Assembly (NCBI RefSeq): GCF_031143425.1
Contig: NC_090441.1
Span: 223,940,928-224,004,927, forward strand
Reading direction: 5' to 3'
From: Pleurodeles waltl
Lineage: Eukaryota > Chordata > Amphibia > Caudata > Salamandridae
DNA: 64,000 bases
The notes beneath the pieces are model-generated. The model was not told where the DNA came from. It made no database searches and saw nothing but the letters and a program-made list of their open reading frames with translations. This document shows positions 35,301-46,935 of this stretch, one piece after another; within the stretch, counting starts at the first letter, position 1, and each line of letters starts with the position of its first letter. Position numbers and translations under genes: made by a program.

Positions 35301-36626
35301 AATGATTCCTTTACCAAAGCTCCTGTATGTTTTAAAAAACACATACTATCAACTCCCCCCAAGCCTGTTCAGGGCCATAGAAGGGGACATGCGGCTCTTC
35401 ATATGGGAGGGGAAACATCCACGAATAGCTCTTAAAATGCTGCAACGCAATCAGTACACAGGGGGACTCTCCCTACCAGACATAGCGGCATACTACTGGG
35501 CGGCACACCTCGTCAGCATTAACGATTGGTTATTCGCATTGGAGGACCACCCCTCTTCCGCCTGGAGCGGCTACAGTGGGCGGGGAGGTCGTGTAGGCAA
35601 TTCCTATATGAGGGAAATGGAATCAGACACCTTACTACTGCTACACAGGTGGCCTTGATGGCCTGGAAAACAGCTAATAAGATGATGGGGTGGCATAGAC
35701 GTCCCACTAAAGAAACCCCACTATGGAAGGGGGGACGGTTATGGGAAATTAAGGAATTGGAGGGCTACGAGGGCTGGGACCGGATTGGCATTTCAAAAGT
35801 TGGGGACGTGATAAAGAATGGGGATATTATGCCCTTCGAGTCCATTCAAATGGAGTATGCACTGAGCAGCACACAGCATTTCCACTACACTCGCCTGAGA
35901 CATGCATGGAAGGAGGAGGGGCTCCCGGGAGAATGAATACCAGAGTACGCCCCTTTAGAGGGCCGATTACTAATGGGTGAGATAACTGCTAAAGCGACAT
36001 CCACAATGTGTAAGACCATACACAATAACATGCCAAATACACTGGTAAACCTGCTTAATAAATGGGAAGCAGAACTAGGAACGATGGAAGACATTGACTG
36101 GGAGGAGGCACTGATATTCCCCAGAGATGTTGCGATTAGGGCACGACTCAGGCTAATACAGTTTAAAATTCTACACATAGTATACTATGACCCACAAAGA
36201 TTACATTTGATGAGGAAGGCAAGACACCCGGACTTCATTAGAGGTTGTGGTAATGTCGGATGCTTTTTTCACATTTTATGGGAATGCCCCAAGATCAGGG
36301 AGTTTTGGAGTAAGGTGATGGGTGAACTGGTGGGGGTGCTGTCAGTGCAGATCCCCCTAGATTCCAAGTACATTCTACTAGGAATACCCAACGATATAGA
36401 CTTGCCCCGGAGAAAGCTTAAACTGTGCGGCCTGGGCTTGATGGTAGCCAAAAGGGATATAGCCCGCCTGTGGGGCTCGGAGAAATGCCCCTCGATGGGC
36501 GTATGGAGGAGGGGAATGGATGGGTTCATGATGGGGGAAAAAACGACAAACACAAATAGAGGATGCCCCTGGAAGTTCCAAAAGATATGGGGAGCTTGGA
36601 TAACGTACTATTCCCTGGAGATATAG
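32330..36626 (+). pseudogene. L1 ORF2 (endonuclease-reverse transcriptase), broken
   Basis: An apurinic-endonuclease-type domain starts near 32345 (NVNGL motif). It is split by a MITE at 32927-33510 and resumes with the endonuclease C-terminal box (LDY | IFAP ... LSDHSPLKV, to about 33600). A linker frame runs from 33718 to 34344. The reverse transcriptase follows: PGPNGFPAEIF, IRPISLLNVEVK, SLDAEKAFDAVHW, a deletion after RQGCPY near 34865, and the catalytic YADD at 34967-34978. A C-terminal Cys-His segment (CX4CX2HX4C within GCGNVGCFFHILWECPK) lies near 36244-36291. Frameshifts and stops at several points (34342, 35072, 35656, 35934) inactivate it. Intact ORF2 nicks target DNA and copies L1 RNA into it. 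Confidence 0.88.
32927..33510. mobile_element. Poly-hairpin MITE, copy 3 (in L1 endonuclease)
   Basis: Terminal repeats GAGGGTCATTCTGACC and, inverted, GGGGGTCATTCCGACC, with a duplication TAT (32924-32926 and 33511-33513). The L1 codons on both sides join cleanly if one TAT is ignored, which confirms the insertion limits. The hairpin at 33163-33178/33182-33197 has 16-bp arms differing from those of copy 1 by a compensated pair. Confidence 0.88.
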
Positions 36627-36802
36627 TCGACCGGCAATCATGGACTCAGGGGGAATGAGGGAGAAACTCTGTTGCATTCTGCAACAGGAGAGACTGCAGA
36701 GACCAACGAGGGTGCTAAAAGAACTGAAATATGGGACTGCTCAAAGTGCTGATGGGTACTGTAGGGGGTTTTGGTGGGGGGAGAGGGAGGGTATGGATGT
36801 TT

Positions 36803-36803
<1 letters not shown>

Positions 36804-36884
<81 letters not shown>

Positions 36885-36899
36885 TATATATATATATAT
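36804..36899. repeat. TA-dinucleotide microsatellite
   Basis: A nearly pure (TA)n run with one 'aaat' and one 'acac' interruption, in the L1 3' UTR about 100 bp before the poly(A). Open frames encoding Ile-Tyr repeats here are artefacts. Confidence 0.95.
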
Positions 36900-37022
36900 G
36901 TGTTCTTTGATATGGAGACACTGCAAAGAGATTTTCATGTAAAGTCTATTTGGATTTGCCATATCTCTGTTAAACTGCAAATAACTGAAGTTATAAAAAA
37001 AAAAAGAAATATGAGCACAGTG

Positions 37023-38878
37023 GTCGTCTCAACAGAACAAACGAGGGACCTACGAAGCCGGTGGTCAACTTAGCAAGTTGAGCAAAGCAGGACAGAGTGC
37101 TGGGGACCTGGGCTAGGCTGTGCATGAAGGAATCCTTGCAAGAGAGCACAGAAGCACTAGCAGCTGCAGATCACGTAGTACACAGGATTACTGTCTGGCA
37201 TGGGGAGGCAAGGACTTACCTCCACCAAATTTGGACAGAAGGACCTCTGGACTGTCAGGGTCACTTGGATCCAGCTCCTGTGTTCCAGGGACCACGCTCG
37301 TCAAGATAAGAGGGGACCCAGAGGACCGGTGATGCAGAGGTTTGGTGCCTGCGTTAGCAGGGGGAAGATTCCATCGACCCACCTGAGATTTGTTCTTGGC
37401 TTCCAGTGCAGGGTATATGCTGACAGCCCCCAGAGCATGCACCACCAGGAAACAGTGGAGAAAGCAGGCAGGCGCTACAATGTTGCTGGTAGTCTTCTTG
37501 CTACTTTGTTGTGGTTTTGCAGACGTCCTGGAGCAGTCAGCAGTCGATCCTTGGCAGAAGTTGAAGAGGGAGATGCAGAGCAACTCTGGTGAGCTCTTGC
37601 ATTCGTTATCTGACGAGAAACCCACAGGAAGACCCTAAATAGCCCTCAGAGGAGGATTAGCTACCTAAGCAAGTAAGAGCCTCGTCTGGCACTGGCCACT
37701 CAGAGGCCTCCATTGTGCCCTCACACCTCTGCATTCAAGATGGCAGAGGTCTGGGACACACTGGAGAAGCTCTGGGCACCAGCCCTGGGGTGGTGATGGA
37801 CAGGGGAGTGGTCACTCCCCTTTCATTTGTCCAGTTCCATGCCAGAGCAGGGGCTGGGGGATACCTGTACCAGTGTAGACTGGTTTATGCAAGGAGGGCA
37901 CCATCTGTACCCTTCAAAGCATTCCCAGAGGCCAGGAGAGGCTACTTGTCTCAGGCCCTTAACACCTATTTCCAAAGGGAGAGGGTCTCTCAGAGGAAAT
38001 CCTTTGTTCTTCCTTCCTGGGACTGGGCTGCCCAGACCCCAGGAGGGCATCAACCTGTCTGAGGGTTGGCAGCAGCGGTAGCTGCAGAAAAAACCCCAGA
38101 GAGTTAGTTTGGCAGTACCCGGGGTACATACTGGAGCCCCGGGGATGCATGGGATTGGCACCCCAATACCAGATTTGGCATGGGGGGACAATTCCATGAT
38201 CTTAGACATGTTACATGGCCATATTCGGAGTTACCATTGTGAAGCTACATATAGGTATTGACCTACATTTAGTGAACATGTATAATGGTGTCCCCGCACT
38301 CACAAAATCTGGGGAAACTGAACAATGTGGGGGCATCTTGGCTAGTGCCAGGTTGCCCTCACACTTAGTAACTTTGCACCTAACCTTCACCAAGTGAGGG
38401 TTAGACATAGATGTGACTTATAAGTTACTTAAGTGCAGTGTACAATGGCTGTGAAATAACGTGGACATTATTTCATTCAGGCTGCAGTGACAGTCCTGTG
38501 TAAGAATTGTCTGAGCTCCCTATGAGTGGCAAAAGAAATGCTGCAGCCTATAGGGATCTCCAGGAACCCCAATATTCTAAGTACCTAGGTACCATATAAT
38601 AGGGAATTATAAGGGTGTTCCAGTGTGCCAATCAGAATTGGTAAAAATGGTCACTAGCCTGCAGTGACAATTTAAAGGACAGAGAGAGCATAAGCACTGA
38701 GGTTCTGGTTAGCAGAGCCTCAGTGACACAGTTAGGCACCACACAGGGAACACATATAGGCCACAAACTATGAGCACTGGGGTCCTGGCTAGCAGGATAC
38801 CAGTGACACATTCAAAGACAAACTGGCACACAAGTAAACATGGGAGTAACATGCCAGGGAAGATGGTAATTTCCTACA
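37023..38878 (-). mobile_element. Divergent minus-strand LTR, right part
   Basis: Continuation of 28424-28966 beyond the L1 and its duplication. It ends TTTCCTACA on the plus strand, the inverse of the LTR start TGTAGGAAA. The GTGAAATAACGT palindrome and the CTACATATAGGT stem-loop are present but degraded. It abuts DIRS-like sequence at 38879. Confidence 0.82.
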
Positions 38879-39470
38879 ACTAGCTATTGTTGATCTTAAA
38901 GATTCATTGACATTTCTTCTGAGAGACCTTTTTTCCCTCAAGCTTTTCCTCTCAATCTCCAAGCAATCAAATTGAGTTTCTTTAATGATTGTTAGTTTAA
39001 GGCTGGAAAAAGAAGGGATTGTTTCACTGGAATTTTCCACTCCCCTGATTCCATCAGATTCCTCAGCAGAGGAAACTATCTGGAGCGGGCCATGAAGGAG
39101 CTATCAATATGACCTGAGCTTTTTCCTTCCTGAACCTCACCAGAAATAAGCAAATCAAGGGAAAGGGGGAAAGATGTAGAGGAGACCTTCTGGCCATCTG
39201 TATGACACAACATCCACATCCCAAAATTTCTGATCTGCTGATTTGGAACAACATTTCTGAATCTTCACATTGGTCTCTGATGCAAAATGTCCAATAACAG
39301 CATTCCCCCTTCCCCCATCTGTACAAATGAACTGATGTGAAAATTTGTTGACTCAAGTTGTTCTGGTTGAATGTTGTTGACTTCCTGAAAATAAATTGCT
39401 GGCACAGGGAGCTCTGTCTTATGAGCCTGCATGAAACAACTTGTCATATATTTTGTCCAATGAGAGGGAT
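38879..39470 (-). pseudogene. DIRS-like element, region downstream of RNase H
   Basis: Minus-strand fragments include a block reading FPLICLFLVRFRKEKAQVILIAPSWPAPDSF (in two frames, 39063-39200), typical of the segment between RNase H and tyrosine recombinase in DIRS-type retrotransposons, and an RNase H tail-like block with AIYFQEVNNIQPEQLE (39340-39410). Stops and frame changes are frequent. It continues across the solo LTR (39471-41270) into 41276 onward. The tyrosine recombinase is not present; the element is cut at 38878 by the LTR. Confidence 0.65.
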
Positions 39471-41270
39471 TGTTAGACATGGGGTCTCTAGTTGGCAGTC
39501 AGTTTTAAACCTGTCCAAGTAGGGACTCTCACTCTAGTCAGGATAAGGGAGATACCCGCTCAGATAACCTCTGCTCACCCCCTTGGTAGCTTGGTATGAG
39601 CAGTCAGGCTTATCTCAGAAGCAATGTGTAAAGCATTTGCACATAACACACACCAGTTTTAGAAAAATAGCCAATATGTATCTGTGTAAAACAAGACCAA
39701 AACAATAAAAGTCCAGCATACAGAGCTAAAGATATGAATTTTGTAAGATTTAACTTAAAAATATAGTTCCATGGAGTCGATAGCTCCACCTGGGCTTCGC
39801 GATTAACAAAACCAACAGTTCAGGATTGCCGCTGCGTCACGAGCCAGGTACCGTGTCGGAAAGACCTGCAAACAGTACCTTGGATTTGCAGGGTATCGTG
39901 ATCCTCAAGGTGAACTCCGGAGGGAGGGCTCTCTGGCGTTGCGGTGTCGGTTCTGGAGTCGGTGCGGGAGTCGTCAGTCCTTGAAGTTCACATGCGTTGC
40001 AGATCAAACTCCGGGCTGATAAGGACAGGAGCACTGGCGTGGATGGCGTTGGGGCTGCGGTGCAAGCAGGACCGTGCGACGTGCGGTGCACACAGGTCAC
40101 GGTGCAGGCAGTGGCTTGTGACGGTCATCCAGCGGCGTCAGTGAGACCAGGGCTGTAGTGTAAAGTTGGGCAGAGCGATGTGTGGGGTTACCAGGTCACG
40201 GTGCAGGCAGCGTCATCATCGTTGCTGAAGTGCTGTCGTCAGAAGGACCAAATCGTTGGTGCGGCACGGGACTGCTCTGCACGGTGTCTACGGGTCGCGT
40301 TGAAGACAGGGACGTCTGTTGATGACACTGGAGTCGATGGTACTGGCATCGGTGGACTGGGGCTGCAGTTCGGGACGGGACAGTACTTTGCGCTCCTCAC
40401 GAGCAGTGTCCACAGGCCACGGTGCAGGCAGCGGCGTCGGTGTCACCAGGAGTGGCTGTGTAGGGGATGCCCAGATTGCCGTGTGAGCAGGCGATGCCGG
40501 AATCCGGGGCCCACAAGTTGCGGTGCGAGCAGCGGCACGGTAAAGTCGTCCAATGATGGCATCGGTAACACCAGGGTTGCGGTGCGGAGGGGGGCAGTGC
40601 GGCTCCGTGCGGCATCGGCAGATCACGGTGCAGGCCAGCAGCGTCGCTGGCTGTGTTGCAGTGGTTTTCCCTCCCCAACTTCACTGAAAGATGTATTTTT
40701 AAATTGTGAGCTCAGAGACCCTAAACTCCATATTTCGATCTGCTCTCAAAGGTAATCTGCACTTTAATAATATTTAAAGGCAGCCCCCATGTTATCCTAT
40801 GAGAATGATAGGCCTTGCTCAGTGAAAACCAAATTTAGCAGTATTTTACTGTGAGGACATATAAAACACATTACTACATGTCCCACCTTTAACATACTCT
40901 GGACCCTGCCCATGGGGCTACCTAGGTCCTAACTTGGGGGTGCCTGACATGTAGTAAAAGGGAAGGTTGAGGCTTGGCAAGTGGGTACACTTGCCAAGAC
41001 AAATTTGCAGTTTAAAACTGCACTCTAGTAGCATTTCATTTACAGGCCCTGGGCACCTCTAGTGCACTGTACTAGGGACTTACCAGTAAATAAAATATGC
41101 CAATCATGGAAAAGCCAATTACACATACAATTTACACAGAGAGCATATGCACTTGTAGCACTGTTTAGCAGTGGTAAAGTGCCCAGAGCCCTAAAGCCAA
41201 CAAAAACTGGTCAGAAACTTAGGAGGCAAAAATATTGGGGATGACCTTGCAAAAAGGGTCAGGTGCAACA
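39471..41270 (-). mobile_element. Solo LTR of the second Gmr1-like family
   Basis: 1,800 bp beginning TGTTAGACATGGGG and ending AGGTGCAACA on the plus strand, with a perfect duplication GGGAT (39466-39470 and 41271-41275). The left part matches the partial LTR at 63624-64000, which lies next to the minus-strand gag-pol, so this is an LTR of that family in minus orientation. A GC-rich middle (about 39790-40680) contains four copies of 'cacggtgcaggc' and related blocks. It inserted into the DIRS-like element. Confidence 0.9.
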
Positions 41271-41275
41271 GGGAT

Positions 41276-42450
41276 CCTATTCCCTTCAGTCTAATGATGA
41301 AAGCCTTGGCCGTAATATTGTCTGTCTTGATTAGGATATGCTTGTCTGGAGTTAATCAGGTGAATTTCTAGGCTCCCATTATTGCCTCCAAGTCCCTTCA
41401 GTTGGAGGATCTTTGACTTTACATTAGAGACCAGAAACATTTGATTTGCCAAAGACCCAACCAGGCTCCCCAACCAGTCAGACTTGCATCTGTGGTAATC
41501 ACTACAGATGGTGGATGAGAAAACCAGAACCTTTTCCGTATGTTCTTGCTGATCAAACACCATGGAAGCGCCGCCTTTATCCCCTGACTCATTGTAACTG
41601 TCTTGTTGAGATATAAAGCAAAGTCGGAGACCAATTGTTTCAGCAGAAACCTCATTATTTGATGAAGAGGGAATCTCACCTAAGGCACAAGAAATACAGG
41701 GGCAACCAAATCTCCTTAGAATTGCATGCAAGACACTACTCTTGGAAAACTTTGAGACATTATGTTTTCTATATGAGAATGAATCTATTGAAGTCTACTT
41801 TCTTTCAATGTCACAATACCCAGAGCTTTTGGAATCTGGTTCCTATGAAGGACAAATCCTGCGAAGAGGAGTCGTTCACTAGAAAACCGTGTTCCTATAA
41901 GACTCTGAGCACTTTTCCTATATGAAAAATTATAAGGTCCTCTGATGCTGCTTGAATTGAACAGTCATATATTATGGATGTACATGTATTCCCTCCCGGT
42001 AGAGGATGGAGACCAGGTGAGGCAGCACTTTCATGAATACCCTTGGAGAGGATTTTAAACCAAAGGGGAGCATCCTGAACTAGAAGCACTGAACTTCTGT
42101 GGCAAATCTTAGAAATGTTTGCTGATTGGAACATGTAGATAGGTGTCTTGCAAGTCTAGTGAAGTAAGAACACTGCCGTTGTTCACTAAAGGAATTATTG
42201 AATGCAGAATCATCATGTAAAAGTGCACAATTCTCACCGTGGTATGTATCAACTTTAAGTCAAACACCGGTTTGAAAATCCCTGATAATTTCTTGACTAG
42301 GATAAAAATTGAATACACTCCTTTGCCTCATTCTTTATTCAGGACCTACTCTATTGCAGCTTTGTCTAGTAAAGACTGTACCCCTTTTAGTAGGGCCTTC
42401 CTTTTCATATTGTTCTTTGGCAATTGGGATGCGATTAACACACTCCCAGA
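41276..42450 (-). pseudogene. DIRS-like reverse transcriptase and RNase H, decayed
   Basis: Reading the minus strand from 42450: KALLKGVQSLLDKAAIE, then GKGVYSIFILVKKLSGIFKPVFDLK, then LTSLDLQDTYLHVPIS (RT catalytic box A, near 42120-42160), a box C-like region with degenerate YxDD reading IIYDCSIQAAS (near 41950), and an RNase H start VVITTDASLTGWGAWLG (near 41490). The spacing and the TDASxxGWGA signature fit DIRS-type elements, which are common in salamanders, more than gypsy or L1. The active-site Asp pair of RT is lost and several frameshifts are present. Confidence 0.75.
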
Positions 42451-43700
42451 TCTGTAGAAATATGTGGATCCGTGCTCTCACAGGGTTCCTGCAAGATCCA
42501 GTATTTCAGGACTTCATCTTATAATTTGTCCCCATGTGCTTAGAGAATTCACCCTTGGCTTACAATTTTCTTGGCTGAAACTTCTTCTTTTAATCAGACC
42601 AATAGTTATAATTTCTCTTGGGTGTAGATCTTGATGTGTAGCTCCAGGGCTTGTGGTAAGACGAAGATGTTTCACCTTGGTGTGGAAGTGCATGCTTGTG
42701 ATTATTAAATGCCTCAGTAGTCATGCTATCAAGCTGAGGTCCAAACAGCATTTTGCCATTGAATTAAATCTTTAGGAGAGCAGTTTTCATAAATTCCCTT
42801 GCGCTGAAGCCACAGACCCAGATGCCATTTCTGTAGTCTTGATTATGTCCAATGACATGTCACACAATAATTTGGATTGTTGTTTCATTACCACTAACAA
42901 GTCAGCACAACTCATACCTTTCTTTTTGGCTTCTGATAGCTTATCAAAGTCATTAACCGCAGACTGCACCACATAAGTGTGTCAGTGCCCACACTTACAA
43001 CCAAATTCTTTCCTGACAAATCCTTTCTCAAAGTTGAATCTACTTTCTTATCTGCGGCCTCAGTTGGAGCAAAATCCTCAGGATTCAGTCACCTTGTTCC
43101 AATTAAGGTCGACAGAATGGTGTCCTCCTTAATGGAGTGAGGTAATACATAATTTGAGTGTTCCATCATGTACAGTTCCTACACAAACCTTGGAATTGGA
43201 TCCATATCCAGTTCCTTCTATTCAGACAAGACCAGATCCCTAGTCTTGCTGTGGAAAGGCATTGCAAGAGATGGTGGCCTGACATATTGTCAGAACAATA
43301 CCCCCCCTTGGAATGGAGGGAGTCCTACATGCTCTCCCACATGAGCCTTGATGTAAGCCATCTCTTCCCTTCGAATTACGTTCCCAGATATTGTTGAAGG
43401 GATAACAGCATCAGAGTGCGATGCTGAGGACACCTTAGTATTTTAGCTCTCAACCTTTTTGCCTTCCGTCCTGGCTTGGCTGTCACATCATTCTTTGCAT
43501 CTCTCCAAAGGTCATGAAAGCAGGTGCCGCTGAATGAGGGGACCTCACTCTCGTTCTCCTTGCTGAAATTGGTTCCTTGTCCTCCGGTGAAGTAGATAAG
43601 ACATGCTTTCCCTTTGCAAGTCTTTTACTCTCCGTACACACACATGACCCAGGAGGAATTAAATATGCAGGCTTAAACACCCTTATGAGGCAGACTAGGT
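42451..43700 (-). pseudogene. Putative gag-like part of the DIRS element
   Basis: Two short minus-strand frames, 42787-42972 (VNDFDKLSEAKKKGMSCADL ...) and 43483-43680 (basic, Ser/Arg-rich), lie upstream of the RT in the position of a DIRS gag. I do not recognise a domain in either. The assignment rests on position and composition only. Confidence 0.4.
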
Positions 43701-44595
43701 TAACAAATTATACCTCTGTCTCCCTATAAACCAAAAAGACAGGGTAAGGAACTCATCCAATTATTTCAAAAGCCTCTGAAACCCTCAAAACGGATACATT
43801 TGTCTTACTTTGCCCGTCTAGGCCTTTACCTTCTGTCAACAGTTGCACTGCCTTCTGTCATCCCTGTAGCATGCACGGGGGTGATGCCTCCCTTCGGCCT
43901 AGATGGTGGAGGCCCTGCCACACATGAACCAACCAGACCCTGTTATGGCCGCTCCAGAGGATCAGCCACCTTTTTGCAGCGCAGTGAGTTTAGATGCCTT
44001 ATCCCTTGTCGCCTGCCCCACAGACATCACACCCGGGATCCTCTTTCCATAGAGAGTCACTCCAACAACTCCAAATACACACCACGAGACCCCATTCATC
44101 AGCAGGCATGGGTGTCTCTAGAGACAACAAAGAAGGGAAGGAGTGTTGAGGGAGGAGAATTTATGCTAAAGGTTCTAGAGTATGTGATGTCTGTAGACTG
44201 CCTCATATCATCATGAATTGAAACAAGGGAGAGACTCTCCTCTCTAACCCCTTCCTTACTAGGAAACTCTCAATGTGGCATTACTGCCACATGCAGGATG
44301 GGCAGAGGAAGGTAAACCCCAAAACACAGTGGGGATTTAGTTAATGGTTGTTTTCCAATGTCTTTGACCTGTCGATTAAAAAAAAATCACAATGGTTTGC
44401 CAGAGTGTGCCTGGGAACAAGAGACTGTTGCAGGTGCCAAGGTGTCCCTTGTTACTACATTAGCAATAATACACAAGTAGTCTCAAAAGAGCCAACTTTT
44501 TTAGTTTGAATATCCAATCTAGTTATGCAATTCAGGGCTGTCCCTAGAGCGTTTGCCGATGCTGGCTGTAACATCCACCTCATCACCCCTTCTCA
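43701..44595. other. Unassigned stretch
   Basis: No coding or repeat signal recognised. It may include the untranslated end of the DIRS-like element. The open frame at 43800-44216 on the plus strand has no family features. Confidence 0.35.
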
Positions 44596-44599
44596 TGTA

Positions 44600-44637
<38 letters not shown>

Positions 44638-44752
44638 TACACACAAACACACACAAACATATATACATACACACACACAGACACACACACCCAAACACAC
44701 AGACACACACAAACACACACACACACACAAACACATAAACACACACAGGCAT
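44596..44752. repeat. CA-rich microsatellite
   Basis: Interrupted (CA)n with aa, ta and ga variants. The Cys-Val and His-Thr open frames on either strand are low-complexity translations of it. Confidence 0.95.
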
Positions 44753-45739
44753 GTGAGCAAACCACTAGACCATACTATTTACCATACAATTTATGCTCAG
44801 GGCATTTTACAATAATTATAATTAGACACAGACATGTTGAAAGAACATATAGGTATAATGTTCATCTATGCATTGCCTCTGAGTCAGATGCACTATATAC
44901 TGTCATACTTAAGGACCACTTAATATGATTCAGTGCTAAGTACAGGCTAACGCTTTGTGAATGTTTCCTAGTATGTATGATTAGCTGTAGTTTTCTGTGC
45001 TAATGCCTGCAGCACTTACAGAACTGTAGACAAACTACTCTGGTCTATATAAACATAATCTGCAATCATGACATGCGTGGGCCTCTGTGGTCTCTGTGAA
45101 TATCTGCATGTAGGGCAATTAAAGAGAGCAAACCTAGCTACAGGGCTACTGAGCACTGTGCATGAAGGCAGGATTACAGGTTATCATGGGATACAGGTTA
45201 ATGGGTCACTTGTAGAATCACACCCAGTGCTGGGACTGCTGGAGGTATTCATACTGGAAATCAAGAAGTCTCCTAAAGGGGTGGAGGATTGATGCTGCTA
45301 GACAGGTCCAGGATTCATCTGTGTGTTCTACTTCAGTGAATCTGGCAGCCATGTGGAGGATGCCCTTCAGTGTTACCAGATCTGTCTGTGGCGCACTGGC
45401 AAGTGGAGTACTGCCACCACCAGGGGTGGTGATCACCAAAGGGCTACTCAGCTGTTCTAAAGACAGCTCACCAAAGAAATGTCTTCATTCTTAGCAGAAG
45501 TGAGAGTTGGTACCAGGATGCCTGTGTTAGTGTATCTGCTGTCTATGGGTTGGATGAAAATATGTGAGGTTTCTTGGAGGAGAGCCAGTCTAGAACACAC
45601 ATCTGTAGTTATTGCTGTCAGTTATTGTTTGTTGTAATCTTTCACTTTGCACCTTGCATCAAATAAGTGCTTTCCACTGTTAGTTCCCTCAATTCCTTGA
45701 CCAGAGATACATTTATTCCACTTCCATTGCATATCTTAC
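44753..45739. other. Intronic stretch downstream of the upstream SRCR exon
   Basis: It contains the exon's GTAAG donor (45739-45735, minus strand) and no other recognised feature. Short open frames on both strands near 45068-45439 match nothing I know. Confidence 0.5.
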
Positions 45740-46054
45740 CTGTGCAGGTCACCCCTGCATCCTTTCCTGTAGGACAGGTGTTGTGCTCCCAGCCTTGCTG
45801 TGGGCACTCCCATGGAGCAGCCTCATCTCCTGTGCATTGAACATTACTCATTAAAACAGGCAGGGAGCTCTTTCCAAATGTTGGGTTGTACTCATGTTCT
45901 TGTACTGAAATACATCCAAGCTGCCTGCAGACCACTGAAGCATCCTTCAGATCCCAGGAGTCATCACACACGGTCCCCCAGACTCCATCGTGTTTGACCT
46001 CCACTCTTCCGGAGCAGACAGAGGTGCTGTTCACCAACCGGACCTCATCAGGAC
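45740..46054 (-). CDS. SRCR-domain exon (upstream exon of a minus-strand gene)
   Basis: A 315-bp internal exon encoding one group B SRCR domain: PDEVRLVNSTSVC, then VWGTVCDDSWDLKDASVVCR, LSNVQC-type core reading VLMSNVQCTGDEA, and DAGVTCTG at the end, with eight cysteines. On the minus strand it is preceded by a pyrimidine tract ending CAG (46057-46055) and followed by GTAAG (45739-45735). Both ends are phase 1, so the exon can be skipped or joined to any other phase-1 SRCR exon. It is about half identical by eye to the exon at 6611-6931 and on the same strand, consistent with tandem domains of one receptor (CD163/WC1/DMBT1-like). Signal peptide, transmembrane and other domains are outside the window. 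Confidence 0.9.
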
Positions 46055-46324
46055 CTGGAAACAGCAGGATGGGGAAGAGATGTCAAGCAACAGCTGCAAA
46101 ACAGCTAATGTCTCAACATTTAGCTTTAGTCTGAAAGGTACTTTATTTGTGCACAATTAATCAAAATCTTTGCAAACTATCATGTAAAACACTGCATACA
46201 CAGTAGAAATTTAGCAATAAAAATGTCTAACAAAAGAAACAGACGGGTAAGGAAAGCAAAAGCAACAGGAAAATGTCATAAAATGTCCAGTCTGTGCAAG
46301 CTCAGGTGAATTGTAGCTGGATTT

Positions 46325-46935
46325 TAAGGACCCTAATTATTGGAAAGTGGCGCTGCACAGCAAGTCGCCTCAATGCGCTGCGCTGCGTCACTGGGAAAAG
46401 GCAGGAATGCACTGTCTTCAAGGCATACAGTGCACTCCTGTCCTTTACCCTGCACTGGTGCCCTTCTGGCTTCCTAGCGCCAATGCAGGTCCCCTTGCAC
46501 CATGGTTGCATGCAGGGTTGTGTTTTTGCATGAAGGGACACCTTCCTGCACATAAGAAAATCCTTAGAGGCGTATTCCTCTATCGATGCGTGCAGCAGAA
46601 CATAGAAAGAGAAAACAAGGAGGAGAAATAAAGATATCTCTCCTCGTTGCATCGCTCCTGGGAGGTGTGTCCTTTTGGCATATTTCCAGCTTTACCCGGT
46701 TGGGTAAATATGGAAATATGTCAAAAAGCATGGGAATTTGCCTGGGAACACCCATGTCATGCCCATGAAACACCTCTCTTGTGCAGAGTGGTGCAACGAA
46801 GTGATTTGCACTGCATTACATTACTCCAGATTTTTTAAGCCAGTCAGGGCTTTGCGTGGCTTCAAAAATCTGGCTTAGAGGTTTGCGTCACGCATGTACC
46901 ACATTGCGCCCGTGCAAGCATGATGCAAAGCTCTC
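46325..46935. repeat. Dispersed MITE-like repeat, copy 2
   Basis: Same block order as 1738-2314: an 'agtggcgctgc' start, 'gcgccaatgcaggtcccc', 'gggaacacccatg', 'aacacctctcttgtgcagag' and the end block 'gcgtcacgcatgtaccac'. The exact ends are unclear and no target duplication was found. Confidence 0.55.

Larger units (their letters stand above)
28967..37003 (+). mobile_element. L1-type LINE, essentially full length but inactivated
   Basis: About 8.0 kb, bounded by a 19-bp target duplication reading aagaaatatgagcacagtg (28948-28966 and 37004-37022; its first As merge with the poly(A) tail). In order: GC-rich 5' UTR, ORF1 from 30497, a G-rich inter-ORF region near 31930-32110, ORF2 from about 32330 to 36626, and a 3' UTR with a TA microsatellite and short poly(A). 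Three MITEs have inserted into it (29972-30480, 30817-31007, 32927-33510). Duplication plus A-tail is the signature of target-primed reverse transcription. Confidence 0.92.

Noticed and set aside
36715..36921. Ile-Tyr repeat frame.
   Set aside because: Translation of the TA microsatellite in the L1 3' UTR.
40180..40755. 191-codon plus-strand frame.
   Set aside because: It lies in the GC-rich repeat block of the second-family LTR, has no recognisable domain, and its stop-poor nature follows from composition.
44519..44815. Cys-Val and His-Thr repeat frames.
   Set aside because: Translations of the CA microsatellite.
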